From: Lachnospiraceae bacterium KH1T2
Lineage (GTDB): Bacteria > Bacillota > Clostridia > Lachnospirales > Lachnospiraceae
Direction: 5' to 3'
Assembly (NCBI GenBank): GCA_900114405.1
Contig: FOSY01000005.1
Coordinates: 62,001 to 126,000 of the forward strand
DNA: 64,000 bases
A program made the translations under genes and the position numbers. Of the stretch, positions 25,905 through 35,258 are shown piece after piece. Under the pieces are notes generated by a model, which saw only the letters and a list, made by a program, of their open reading frames with translations, did not search any database and was not told the origin of the DNA. Within the stretch, counting starts at the first letter, position 1. The number at the start of each line of letters is the position of its first letter.

Positions 25905-28067
25905 TCACTCCACAGCCTCAGGGTAAACGACTACTGTTCCCTTATTAGTAACGAAATCTCCCGTGTAAAGGAAATTGTCTTCGTTATCATAAAACTGCAC
26001 CCTAAGCTTTGTAAGATCCCCTGCGACAGCTGAAAGGTACTCAAATTCATCATCAATCCTGTAATGTTCACCATCCAGCAGCGCATTTCCTTCTGAATCT
26101 GTCACCAGGTAATAGCTTATCGGCTCACCCTCCGATTTTTCAAACTTAAAAGTCGCCGTCTTCAGATTTTCATTGATATCCATCTTATAACTTGCAGCCG
26201 TTCGCGGTTTTTCCTGTGTTACTACCTTATACGACGCAGTAATATTTAATTTTCCTCTGTTCACCATGGAATCAATTTCGCATATATCTATCAATTTATT
26301 TGATGAATATAGCTTCACTACCGTTTTATCCGCATTATCAAGAGCAAGTGTAAGATGCTTTATCTGCTCGTCTGTCTTTGTTCTCTCACCAATCCTAGTA
26401 TCATTGACCCACAGCTCATAGTCTGTGATCTTCGGTGTCATGTCATCCGGAATACTTACTCCAAACGCAAACATCCTGTCTTCAACATGCGATTCTATAT
26501 AGTAATATGCGCCCTCGATCTTATCCGCTTCTAAGAAGCTGTCTGTACCATTGTCGCCGCCTATAAAATCGCCGCCTTCTTCTGCAGCATCATCAATAAA
26601 GCTGTCATCCGCCTCTTTTTCTGTTCCGGGCGTTTTATAGCTTTTTCCGCCTGATGAAGACTTTACCGAAGCTTTACTGCTCGCAAGATAGTCAGTTACA
26701 GCTCCGCAGGTTTTCCTGTCATATGAATACAGAAGCTTTGAATATGCCGCAAGAAGGTCAAGCTCATCAAGTCCATTTCCGGCAAGCTCATTCTGTTCAT
26801 CGTTCAGCTCTTCCATCGTGAAAGTTCCGGCAAGATTTTTCACCTTATCTTTCTGTATCTGCTCATAAAGTTCTGCATTAGAATCATGCATTCCCAAATA
26901 CGCATTCTTAGCAGTTACAAGCCCTTCATAGTCATTCCGTATAGTGTCTTCAAGCTCCTGCTCCGCACTTTTCTCATCATTAAGAGCGTCTATATAATCT
27001 CCGGCTGATGTAGCAAGCGCATATGGACTGTCTTCTATATAACGCGAACCATCCGTATCACCCATGAACCATTCAAGGGTAAAACTGAAAAAAAGTATCC
27101 TTCTCTTACCTTTCCATTTCCTGTCAACTTTTTCTATGAAGTTATCTGTTGCTTTCTGAAATGAAGCAACATCAATTTCCTGACCATTGTATGCCTGAGA
27201 AATATATGGAGAAAGAGAATCCATTTTGCTTCCATAATGATTCTTCATCAATTGATAATTCATCTTTAATGAGCTGAATGCCAGAGAAGTGGTCATCTTC
27301 TGTACATAAAAGTCGTGGTCTCTCTCCTTCGCAGTCTTCACAAAATTATCAATTGCACTTCTTGGGATATCGGCTGTTACAAATGGATTCACAAACTCAT
27401 GCGAAGAAACATCCATCTTTGTCAATTTCTTCATCTTATTCTTATTTACTGTGATCGCTCTCTCTTCTTTAGCCAGCACAGACTTATATTTTTTCAGACT
27501 ATTATCGATCTTTCTGATATCGTTGGCATTTCCCGTCCCTGCCGCTATCAGAGCATTGGTGCGCTCCTTATCTTTCTCGAAGCCATCTATCAGCTCCGTA
27601 AGGTACTTTATCTTCACCTGTGAAACATATATATCCACATAGAGCGAAGATATCTCCTCTCTTGACGCATAGACTGTGTCGCTCAGCTTATGCTTAAGAT
27701 TGGTAATATTGGTCTGTATCTGAAGCGGTTTATACATCCACGTATACTCTTCATCCATTAAAGGGTCCTGTGGAAACTTAAAGCTTAGCAGCGGTGTCCA
27801 CCTAAAGGAACTCAGGCTCTTTCTACGCTTCTCAATAGACTTTACCGCATCGACATATTTCGTCTGCTGTACTGCGATCTGACTTTTGGTCTTTGCATAT
27901 ACTTTGCTGTTGGCAAGTCCCAGTTTCTGCGCAGTACCTAATGTGAAAGTCTGAGCTGCATATACATTTCTTCTGAAAAAGATCATCCCATCAGAAGACA
28001 CCATCACCATCGAAAGAATAATTGCAGCAACTATGAACTTTTTATATACCTTCTTATAAAACTTCAT
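25905..28067 (-). CDS. Secreted coiled-coil protein, possibly TolC-like
   Basis: 720 residues. There is a signal peptide (basic start, hydrophobic residues 12-24, AYAAQ-like cleavage site near 38). Residues 40-210 and 250-460 form two long helical hairpin regions, each opening with a TolC-like pattern (LGTAQKLGLANSKVY; LATSAGDYIDALNDEKSAE), separated by a charged linker. The C-terminal 220 residues are beta-rich with repeats about 90 residues long (ITDYELWVNDTRIGE). TolC-type duplicated helices are unexpected in a monoderm, so the resemblance may reflect only generic coiled coil. It lies 21 bases after the MORN gene and overlaps the stalk gene's upstream region. It is likely a wall-spanning structural part of the CIS envelope module. 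Confidence 0.5.
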   Translation of the reverse strand: MKFYKKVYKKFIVAAIILSMVMVSSDGMIFFRRNVYAAQTFTLGTAQKLGLANSKVYAKTKSQIAVQQTKYVDAVKSIEKRRKSLSSFRWTPLLSFKFPQDPLMDEEYTWMYKPLQIQTNITNLKHKLSDTVYASREEISSLYVDIYVSQVKIKYLTELIDGFEKDKERTNALIAAGTGNANDIRKIDNSLKKYKSVLAKEERAITVNKNKMKKLTKMDVSSHEFVNPFVTADIPRSAIDNFVKTAKERDHDFYVQKMTTSLAFSSLKMNYQLMKNHYGSKMDSLSPYISQAYNGQEIDVASFQKATDNFIEKVDRKWKGKRRILFFSFTLEWFMGDTDGSRYIEDSPYALATSAGDYIDALNDEKSAEQELEDTIRNDYEGLVTAKNAYLGMHDSNAELYEQIQKDKVKNLAGTFTMEELNDEQNELAGNGLDELDLLAAYSKLLYSYDRKTCGAVTDYLASSKASVKSSSGGKSYKTPGTEKEADDSFIDDAAEEGGDFIGGDNGTDSFLEADKIEGAYYYIESHVEDRMFAFGVSIPDDMTPKITDYELWVNDTRIGERTKTDEQIKHLTLALDNADKTVVKLYSSNKLIDICEIDSMVNRGKLNITASYKVVTQEKPRTAASYKMDINENLKTATFKFEKSEGEPISYYLVTDSEGNALLDGEHYRIDDEFEYLSAVAGDLTKLRVQFYDNEDNFLYTGDFVTNKGTVVVYPEAVE

Positions 28068-28088
28068 CTCTGCCTCATTACCCTTTCT

Positions 28089-29330
28089 TTATTCAGCCTC
28101 CTTTTCTTCCGCCTCTCCGCTTATCGGCTGAATAAGATACATAAAAAATCCTTTTCCTGACTCCTGTGAATAAAATGTATAAGAGCATCCATTGTCATGA
28201 AAAACATGGACATATACAGGAAGCTCTGCCTTATATCCTGTGATAGATGCCGCATCCTCCAATATTGAAGTCTTCTCGATCTTTATCGAATCCTTGATCT
28301 CTTCATCAGCAAATCTTGCCATCGTGACAGCAAGCGCATCATCTTCCATAAGCTCTGTGTATCCCTGATAGACAAGCTTCTTAAATTTATTCTTTAATTT
28401 CTCTGTTTCAGAAACGCTGTTTCCACTGCTGTCTATGAAAAAGTTATTCAGCACATATACACCATCTACTTCAGATTTTCCGTCTAAAGTATTATCTCCA
28501 ATGCGCCCTCTGCATAAAACATTTATGCCTTCCATCGGTTTCATAAACAGATTTTCTGTCGTATAGAGATCACTTTTAGCCTTGTAATATTCATTTATCT
28601 CATCTGACGCTTTGCCCAAGAGCTGCTTGTAAACGATAGTATCTTTTGAAAATCCGCCATGAAAAATTTCGTTCCCAGCCGTATCAAAAAGGCTTCCTTC
28701 TCCGTCTTTCATGCTGTTTACAAAGTTTCCGCTATAGAGTTTCGAGCCATCCTGTCTGTAAAGAGTACCTTCTCCATCAAATTCATTATCCTTAAAATCT
28801 CCGTCATACCAGAGCTCTCCTCCACGGTAATATCTCTTTCCCTTTCCATTGTAGGCGTTCTTTTGAAACTCTCCGGCATAGCAAAGCGTTCCATCCTTGA
28901 AAAACAGCTTCCCGCTGCCCTCTATCACTCCGTCTTTAACATCACCCTCATATGCAACATACCCGGATTTCCCAAGTATCCCGACTCTTTCAGAGCTTAT
29001 ATATTTAAGAGCGAGTGAATTGTATTTATACATCTTATACCCTTTTTGTGCTGACTTAGCAGGAATCATCGCAACTATGTATGCACAGCACAAAACCACC
29101 ACTGCAATGCTTACTGCAATGGCAAGAGGTTTGGCTACCATCCAGCCAAATATCGTATAGTAATCGTCCTTATCTTTCGCCCTTACTTTAAATATCTTTG
29201 TAGTCTGAGTTCGGATAGACATATTTAGTTTGTTGCTTAAATACGTCCACGAAAACCAAATACGAATTCTATTAAAAAATGGCATAATTTTAGAGAGTAC
29301 AGCCCTATATACCATTATTATCGGATTCAT
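28089..29330 (-). CDS. MORN-repeat membrane protein
   Basis: 413 residues. The ATG at 29328-29330 is preferred because GGGGG lies 6 bases upstream; the ATG at 29336 is too close. A cytoplasmic N-terminus of about 70 residues is followed by one membrane segment (LAIAVSIAVVVLCCAYIVAM). Outside it are at least five MORN repeats (YEGDVKDGVIEGSGKLFF, YAGEFQKNAYNGKGKRYY, YDGDFKDNEFDGEGTLY, YSGNFVNSMKDGEGSLF and a partial fifth). The C-terminal ~170 residues are globular. MORN repeats usually mediate membrane or protein contacts. It lies between the receptor-like gene and the secreted coiled-coil gene. Confidence 0.8.
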   Translation of the reverse strand: MNPIIMVYRAVLSKIMPFFNRIRIWFSWTYLSNKLNMSIRTQTTKIFKVRAKDKDDYYTIFGWMVAKPLAIAVSIAVVVLCCAYIVAMIPAKSAQKGYKMYKYNSLALKYISSERVGILGKSGYVAYEGDVKDGVIEGSGKLFFKDGTLCYAGEFQKNAYNGKGKRYYRGGELWYDGDFKDNEFDGEGTLYRQDGSKLYSGNFVNSMKDGEGSLFDTAGNEIFHGGFSKDTIVYKQLLGKASDEINEYYKAKSDLYTTENLFMKPMEGINVLCRGRIGDNTLDGKSEVDGVYVLNNFFIDSSGNSVSETEKLKNKFKKLVYQGYTELMEDDALAVTMARFADEEIKDSIKIEKTSILEDAASITGYKAELPVYVHVFHDNGCSYTFYSQESGKGFFMYLIQPISGEAEEKEAE

Positions 29331-29349
29331 ATCCATCCCCCTGTGAGTA

Positions 29350-32058
29350 TCAGATCAATTTAAACTGCTCCTTACAAAAGAGCGTTTTCCTCGTATCTCT
29401 ATCATTACCCTGCATAAGCTCTTCGCATCTGAAAAGATACCATACCGCGATTCCGTCTTCCGGCATTTGCTTAACTATCCTTGAAAAACCATCCCGCGCT
29501 TTATGATATTCGCCATGATAAAACTTAATGATCGAATCCTGCATTTCATCATCACAGCTGAGCTTCTTATCTCTAATTTCCTTAGAGCATGCATGGAGAT
29601 CTTCATAAAGCCTGTAAGTCTTGCCATAGCTGCTTTCCACATCACCTATATACCTAAAGGTTTCACTATAGATCAGCTTCACCCTCATGGCCTCTGTAGT
29701 CACGAGCTTTACTCCTGCCTTTGAAAGTTTTGGCATATATTTTTTCAGATCATCTATCTCATTAGATCTTACATACGTATATGCCTGCGACTGGTTTCCG
29801 ATCAGCCCACATGTAAATGTGCCCTCATGCAGAAGCACTACACATTTTCGATCATTATATAAATTGACAAGTACATTAACGATTTCTAATGCAAAATCAA
29901 GCGCATGCTGTGTTCTGGCGTCTATTGATGAAAAAACTACCCTCACCGTATTTATATCGCCATCATTTGCGATCACGATTCCTTTATGTTTTGCCGCCAT
30001 CACACACAGCTTATTAAAGAGCGTCTGCTTGTAATCACTGTATCTTTTAGTTTCATTTGTTTTATAGATTGACTCATCCAGGCATATGACCGCCATTGCA
30101 GCGGAGAAGCTTCGCACATTTCCATCTGCGATCTCCTGCATTTCATTAACTTCAAAAAGTCTTTCAAATCCCTTCGGCACAAATCTTGCAAAATAATTCA
30201 AGAGCTGACCCTTTGCAACATTTCTGACCTTCAGCGCACTGCATAGTGAATTTAGATATATCCACATTTCTCCAATCTCATTATCCGGATATATCCTGTC
30301 AGGCAGATCATACATACCGTCTGCAACTATAGCCATATAGCGCTTTAACGTTTTTATAGGCTTTAAGAAAAATGCCAGAACAATTACCATAACTAATGTA
30401 GAAAATCCCACATAGATCAGCTCCCACATTATATGTCTTTTTAACATATTGATAATGTCATACTCAACATCCTTCATACTTGCTGAAGAAAGCAGATACA
30501 GATTTCCTGAATTACTTACCTCCGTCTCAGGTCTCAAGTGAGTGATATAAAAATATTTTATCTCTCCAAAGACATTTGCTATGGCATCTGCATCTTCATA
30601 ATCTCCCTCTATAACATCGTTGACAAATGATGAAACATTAAGTCCATATGCTCCCTCTATAGTTTCACCAATTCCTTTATCCTCAGCAAAGACGATATAT
30701 CGGTCTTCTTTATCTGCATATATCACAGTCGGAACATATGAGATCATAACATCCCCATTGTCAACGCATAAACTATATATTTTTTCATCCAGATTTTTGT
30801 AGAGTTTCGAGTTTATAATTTCCTCCGGGTTCTTGTAATTAATCTTTTCAACATCAAAATCATTTACATAATTCAGCAATCCCATTGAAAATATCGCGAC
30901 ATCCTCTCCCCGGATACTTGCTTCATCTCTAATAAATTGATATAGTACTCCCAAACTCAAAGCAATCGAAAAAGCTATATTTATCACAATTATGCATGTA
31001 ATAACTCTTATTGATAAAGACTTTTTCTTCCATAAGAGATTACGTCCAAGTTTGATAAAGATAATTATTAATATGAATATGATGTACCTATATAAAAGTC
31101 GTCTCCACTCATGCACCAGATACTTGTAAAGACTCATATTCAGCTGAGTGATTTTAAACTCACCGTCACTGCAATAGCCTTCTATGTAAAGCTTATTGTC
31201 GCAGATCTCCATATTAACAAAGCCATCTTTATAAACCCTGCTGCTTACAAGTTCGTCTTTATACTCTATCTTTTTTTCTCTTCCATCTTTCCCTTTATAA
31301 AGAATCTCATCACTTTCAAGTTTGCTGTAGTATATCCCTCCGAAACTACTCTGAATCCATGAAATTTTTCCAAATTCATTGGCTTCTGTATATTTTCTCT
31401 TTTTCCAATCATATCTCCACAATCGCGCTTTTTCATCCAGAAGATATAACACGTCACCGTCATACAATACTTTTTTTATAAGAGAATTGTCTGCCATTAC
31501 AGTTGAAAACTCAGCCAGTGAATAATACTCATGCTCATCTTCACTCATTGGGATTTTAAGAAGTTTAGCATTCGTATTTGTATCATCCCCTGTAAATGCT
31601 CTTCCGGTAAGGAATATATCTTCACCTGCTACAAGTATGCTGTCTACCGTAAAAAGCTGCTCTACCTGTATTTTCTTTATAAGCTCAATGTTGTGCAGAT
31701 GCTCGTCGCACTTATAAATACTAAATATATTCTCTCCGGCTGAATTGACACCTTCCGTAAAACAATAGACGCAGCCTTCATCATCTCTTGTAAGTCTGAC
31801 TATCCGGTTAAATCCTTCAAACAAATTGTTTTCTATAACTCCGAAGTGCTGCACTTCTCCCTTGGTATCGATCATGAAGATAGCATGACTTCCATAATGT
31901 ATATCATTGGCTGCAATGACAATGTTTCCTTCCTTCGTCATTACCATTCCATGATAAAACTTGTCGAATTCAACATTCCTGCAATCTCCAAAAAAATACG
32001 TTAATAAAATGATCAGCGGAAAAAGCAGAATAATAAATCCCCCTCGCTTTATCTTCAT
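29350..32058 (-). CDS. Membrane receptor with propeller-like, Cache-like, HAMP and class III cyclase-like domains
   Basis: 902 residues. Membrane segments lie near 8-22, 325-345, 352-375 and 555-575. Residues 30-320 contain repeated beta motifs (GNIVIAANDIHYG, CVYCFTEGVNS, DIFLTGRAFTGD) like a propeller sensor. Residues 380-550 form an extracytoplasmic Cache-like region, then a HAMP (FLKPIKTLKRYMAIVADGMY). Residues ~640-830 resemble a class III nucleotide cyclase (MAVICLDESI, GIVIANDGDINTVRVVF, LHEGTFTCGLIGN), but the second half lacks the usual dYTviGd/VNxAaRL sequence, so it may be inactive or regulatory. It ends in a TPR-like helix pair. It probably senses an external cue for the CIS. Confidence 0.7.
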   Translation of the reverse strand: MKIKRGGFIILLFPLIILLTYFFGDCRNVEFDKFYHGMVMTKEGNIVIAANDIHYGSHAIFMIDTKGEVQHFGVIENNLFEGFNRIVRLTRDDEGCVYCFTEGVNSAGENIFSIYKCDEHLHNIELIKKIQVEQLFTVDSILVAGEDIFLTGRAFTGDDTNTNAKLLKIPMSEDEHEYYSLAEFSTVMADNSLIKKVLYDGDVLYLLDEKARLWRYDWKKRKYTEANEFGKISWIQSSFGGIYYSKLESDEILYKGKDGREKKIEYKDELVSSRVYKDGFVNMEICDNKLYIEGYCSDGEFKITQLNMSLYKYLVHEWRRLLYRYIIFILIIIFIKLGRNLLWKKKSLSIRVITCIIVINIAFSIALSLGVLYQFIRDEASIRGEDVAIFSMGLLNYVNDFDVEKINYKNPEEIINSKLYKNLDEKIYSLCVDNGDVMISYVPTVIYADKEDRYIVFAEDKGIGETIEGAYGLNVSSFVNDVIEGDYEDADAIANVFGEIKYFYITHLRPETEVSNSGNLYLLSSASMKDVEYDIINMLKRHIMWELIYVGFSTLVMVIVLAFFLKPIKTLKRYMAIVADGMYDLPDRIYPDNEIGEMWIYLNSLCSALKVRNVAKGQLLNYFARFVPKGFERLFEVNEMQEIADGNVRSFSAAMAVICLDESIYKTNETKRYSDYKQTLFNKLCVMAAKHKGIVIANDGDINTVRVVFSSIDARTQHALDFALEIVNVLVNLYNDRKCVVLLHEGTFTCGLIGNQSQAYTYVRSNEIDDLKKYMPKLSKAGVKLVTTEAMRVKLIYSETFRYIGDVESSYGKTYRLYEDLHACSKEIRDKKLSCDDEMQDSIIKFYHGEYHKARDGFSRIVKQMPEDGIAVWYLFRCEELMQGNDRDTRKTLFCKEQFKLI

Positions 32059-32070
32059 ACTTTATTCCCC

Positions 32071-32898
32071 CTATTGCTTTAATGACTCAGTGCCTATCAC
32101 ATCAAATGATTTTGTAAACAGGTTAAACAACGGTATCCTCCCCAATAGCACCTGAGATATGATCATAAATAAAGTCACCACTGCAAGTACAATACATACT
32201 GTAAAAAGTAGTCTTACAAAGAACTCTTTTTTACCGGACAGCAGTTCTCTTACCAAATCCCTAAACTTTTTCCGTTTAACTTTAGCTGTGATTAGCTTTA
32301 CATCTCTATACAGGTCTATCCACTTTGAATAACCATTTCGCTCATATCTCTTAAGCAGCAGTTTTCTCCCTGCTTTATCATTACTATCATCTGTATCCAA
32401 AAGATCTATCAGAAGTCTTGCACACTCTCGCACACAGTCTGTTTCTTTGTATTCTTTAATATCTCTTTCAAGTACCAGCATATAGCTCAAATGCATACTT
32501 TTATCTTTCTCAAGCATTATCTGTCTCTGAGAAAGCATGAGATAAAGCAGTGTACATGGAATATCTGAAGTCATGCAAAGTATGACCAACGCCCGCAAGA
32601 TCATATCCTTCTCATCTCTGTTAAAAGATGTCTTATAATAGAATCTCTCTATAGGACGCTGCTCTTCGTATGGAAATGAGAAGCATGTATTCCCTCCGCT
32701 TGAAAATATCCTGCAGCATTCTGACCTTGCCAGGATACGTACAAGAGCAGACGCCATCTCATGCTCTCTTATCACCCATACAAGTCTGTACTCACCCGAA
32801 AAACTACCCGCTGTTTCAACTACAACTTCACTATAGCTTTCATTATCATAGACGACTTGAATGATATTTAATTGCTTTTCCCCCTCAGCAATCCTCAT
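32071..32898 (-). CDS. Single-pass membrane protein with possible pseudokinase-like domain
   Basis: 275 residues. The N-terminal ~225 residues are soluble and a single membrane segment follows (FVRLLFTVCIVLAVVTLFMII, about residues 228-250), with a 20-residue tail outside. Around residues 100-165 the pattern CTLLYLMLSQRQIMLEKD followed by SMHLSYMLVLE and a helix CARLLIDLLD loosely resembles a kinase C-lobe. The layout recalls EssB/YukC of type VII secretion, but this is a weak visual match. It lies 6 bases after the fibre-like gene and 12 bases before the receptor gene. No catalytic residues are seen. Confidence 0.4.
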   Translation of the reverse strand: MRIAEGEKQLNIIQVVYDNESYSEVVVETAGSFSGEYRLVWVIREHEMASALVRILARSECCRIFSSGGNTCFSFPYEEQRPIERFYYKTSFNRDEKDMILRALVILCMTSDIPCTLLYLMLSQRQIMLEKDKSMHLSYMLVLERDIKEYKETDCVRECARLLIDLLDTDDSNDKAGRKLLLKRYERNGYSKWIDLYRDVKLITAKVKRKKFRDLVRELLSGKKEFFVRLLFTVCIVLAVVTLFMIISQVLLGRIPLFNLFTKSFDVIGTESLKQ

Positions 32899-32904
32899 AT
32901 CGTT

Positions 32905-34680
32905 TTATCCCTTTTCCTTATCCTGCTCTACTGACTTACTTACGATTGCATAAGCATATGTCGAAATCTCCGGCAGATCTGTACAGTATATGTGTATCTC
33001 ATATACACCCTCTTCATTCGGTGCCGTGTAAATACCATCCGGCGTGATCTCTCCGCTGCCGCTTTCTGTGAGCTCGTATGAAACTCTCATAGGTTTCATG
33101 TTTTCAAATATCACGTTGAAGTAAAAACTTTCCCTTGTGCTCATCCGTACTGTCGGAGTTTCAGGTGCAATGCTTTGATTATCTTTTATCTCACGCAGTT
33201 TTTCTTCTATCGGCATTACCTTTATCGCAATCCAGCTAAGCATGACAACAATGCTCTTTTGCTCGCCGAGCAGCTTCACTGCAACTCTGAAGCTTCCCCT
33301 ATTGTCATAAACTTCAACCGCTGTCTGCATAGGTACAAGGCTATTATCGCTAAACATAGATGGATCACCATATACAGTTCTCTTATCATTTGTAAGCTTT
33401 GCATGACCATCTTCGAAATGCTCTATTCCGACATTTACAAATACATCTCCGCTTCCAAGTCCATGCATGATCTCTTCAGAATAGCAGATATCACCCTTCT
33501 TCATATTTGGATTGAGCGGTATCTCTATATTCCCGCTCGACATCCTGTTTGGCTGATAAAAAACAGATTTATTGCCATCTTTTTCATATAATTTTTTCCC
33601 GCCAATGCTCCTTGCGACCTTATTATCCTTAAAGCACGACTCATACTCATTTCTTATCTTGTCTGCCGCTATAGTCGGGATGTACTTTCTAATGCCGTCC
33701 GTTTTTATATTTTCAATAATGTACGCGCCTTCTGTTTTTATCAGCTCTACCTCGCACAGAGGCACGCCTTCATTCGCAGTATTTGTAATCTCTTCGAGTG
33801 TTCTCGATGCTCCTACTCTGCGTGAAACTATTTCAGGCGAATATGGTGAAATCTCCACAGGGATAGAAAGTTTTTCCACTGTCTTTACTTCATATTCTCC
33901 AACCTTAGCATGCGAAGACTGCGGTTTTACGATTATCTCAGTCTTCAATACATCTGTCTGCTCTACCTCTATCCAATATTCAGCGTTTATCTCATGATAC
34001 TTTTCAAGCATCACATTATTCATGCTGAATTGCAGCTCATGTGAATCATTCTCAGTTTTCATTACAGGCAGCTGTAATATACCCTCAAATGAAAGGTTCA
34101 CATTCCTGTCACTCTTTTTATAGACATTCACGCAAAGTCTGGCTAACTTACCCATGCATAAAATCTGCGGCATCAGGATAGTTACACTAAAATCAGGATT
34201 ATCCAAAAAGATATACCTTTTAAGCATTCCATCCATGCGCATTCTGCTGTGCTTGACAGAATCTTTTACGTAAAATTCATATCCTTCAGAAATCCTGTTA
34301 TTTTCGTATCTGTCTGAGTTTCCACTTTTTTCGATTGAGTAGACAGGCATAGTCTCATTTTCTTTATACTTTATATAAAGTACCGCCTTATCTGACTCCA
34401 GCTCTTCAAAACCTTCTACAGATGAAAGCTTCTTTACTACCGAAGATTTTACAGCTATCTCTCTTCCTTCTGAGTCGATGACCAACCCACTCTCGATGAT
34501 CACAGACAGATCATCTATCTCATTTATGCCAAGTCCGCATACGATTCCACTTCCATACATCATGTAGTTCATGAAGTGGCGTTTATCATTTATATAATTC
34601 TGCTCAGCTTCGAAATCGGCAGAAGTCAACATTTTACCCTGATAATATCTGTTTCTTTCAAATGGAAAATTAAATTTCAT
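32905..34680 (-). CDS. CIS-associated fibre-like protein with C-terminal Ig-like domain
   Basis: 591 residues. The N-terminus NRYYQGKMLTSADFEAEQNY followed by MNYMMYGSGIVCGLGI matches a conserved domain that I know as recurrent in eCIS operons of Actinobacteria and Firmicutes. It is followed by beta-rich regions and, at the C-terminus, an Ig-like domain with the motif ITPDGIYTAPNEEGVYEI. There is no signal peptide or membrane segment, so it is cytoplasmic until particle release or is part of the particle. A tail-fibre or anchoring role is inferred. GGAGAG precedes the ATG. Confidence 0.7.
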   Translation of the reverse strand: MKFNFPFERNRYYQGKMLTSADFEAEQNYINDKRHFMNYMMYGSGIVCGLGINEIDDLSVIIESGLVIDSEGREIAVKSSVVKKLSSVEGFEELESDKAVLYIKYKENETMPVYSIEKSGNSDRYENNRISEGYEFYVKDSVKHSRMRMDGMLKRYIFLDNPDFSVTILMPQILCMGKLARLCVNVYKKSDRNVNLSFEGILQLPVMKTENDSHELQFSMNNVMLEKYHEINAEYWIEVEQTDVLKTEIIVKPQSSHAKVGEYEVKTVEKLSIPVEISPYSPEIVSRRVGASRTLEEITNTANEGVPLCEVELIKTEGAYIIENIKTDGIRKYIPTIAADKIRNEYESCFKDNKVARSIGGKKLYEKDGNKSVFYQPNRMSSGNIEIPLNPNMKKGDICYSEEIMHGLGSGDVFVNVGIEHFEDGHAKLTNDKRTVYGDPSMFSDNSLVPMQTAVEVYDNRGSFRVAVKLLGEQKSIVVMLSWIAIKVMPIEEKLREIKDNQSIAPETPTVRMSTRESFYFNVIFENMKPMRVSYELTESGSGEITPDGIYTAPNEEGVYEIHIYCTDLPEISTYAYAIVSKSVEQDKEKG

Positions 34681-34703
34681 AATCTCTCCAATCCATCAAC
34701 AAT

Positions 34704-35258
34704 TTATTTTGCTGCATTTAATTCTTTGATCAGATCTTCTTCAGTAAACTTGGATTTTTCTGCCTTCTCCCACTGTACCGCAAGTATTTCCACATTAGAG
34801 TATCCTTTGATCCCATTGTAGCTTACTACTTCCCACGCTTTTATATCTTTCTCTATATGCAGTGCCATAGCCGTATCTCTGGGCTTGATCTTGCCGATTA
34901 TCCTGGCGCTTAGGTTAGGCGCTACTCGTATCATTACATTCTTGCGGTTGTCATTGTAACAAGGTACATCAAAGTATTCCTTAGCTATCAAATTTTCTGA
35001 GAATGTCTCCTCTTCCTTGGCTTCCTCGGAACTTTCGACAGTTTCCTTTTCCTCCACCGTTCCTGATGCTTCCACAATTTCTGTCGATGAAGCCAGCTCT
35101 TCTGCTTCATCGTTTTTTACGTAGATGTTAGACTGTTGATTTTCTTCTACCTGTGCCTTCTTAACCGTTCCCACCATTTTAGTCTGTCCGCTAAGAAGCA
35201 ATACTACTGTAAATATGCAGTAGGAAACAACTAACGGGATAAGTATTTTCTTACTCAT
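34704..35258 (-). CDS. Signal-anchored SH3-domain protein
   Basis: 184 residues. An N-terminal membrane anchor (ILIPLVVSYCIFTVVLLLSG, residues 5-24) is followed by an acidic, Glu/Ser-rich linker. At residues ~105-165 there is a bacterial SH3-like domain (VMIRVAPNLSARIIGKIKPR, then WEVVSYNGIKGYSNVEIL). Bacterial SH3 domains usually bind peptidoglycan, so this is a likely wall anchor. Its ATG overlaps the stop of the upstream HATPase gene (ATGA), so the two are co-translated. Confidence 0.75.
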   Translation of the reverse strand: MSKKILIPLVVSYCIFTVVLLLSGQTKMVGTVKKAQVEENQQSNIYVKNDEAEELASSTEIVEASGTVEEKETVESSEEAKEEETFSENLIAKEYFDVPCYNDNRKNVMIRVAPNLSARIIGKIKPRDTAMALHIEKDIKAWEVVSYNGIKGYSNVEILAVQWEKAEKSKFTEEDLIKELNAAK

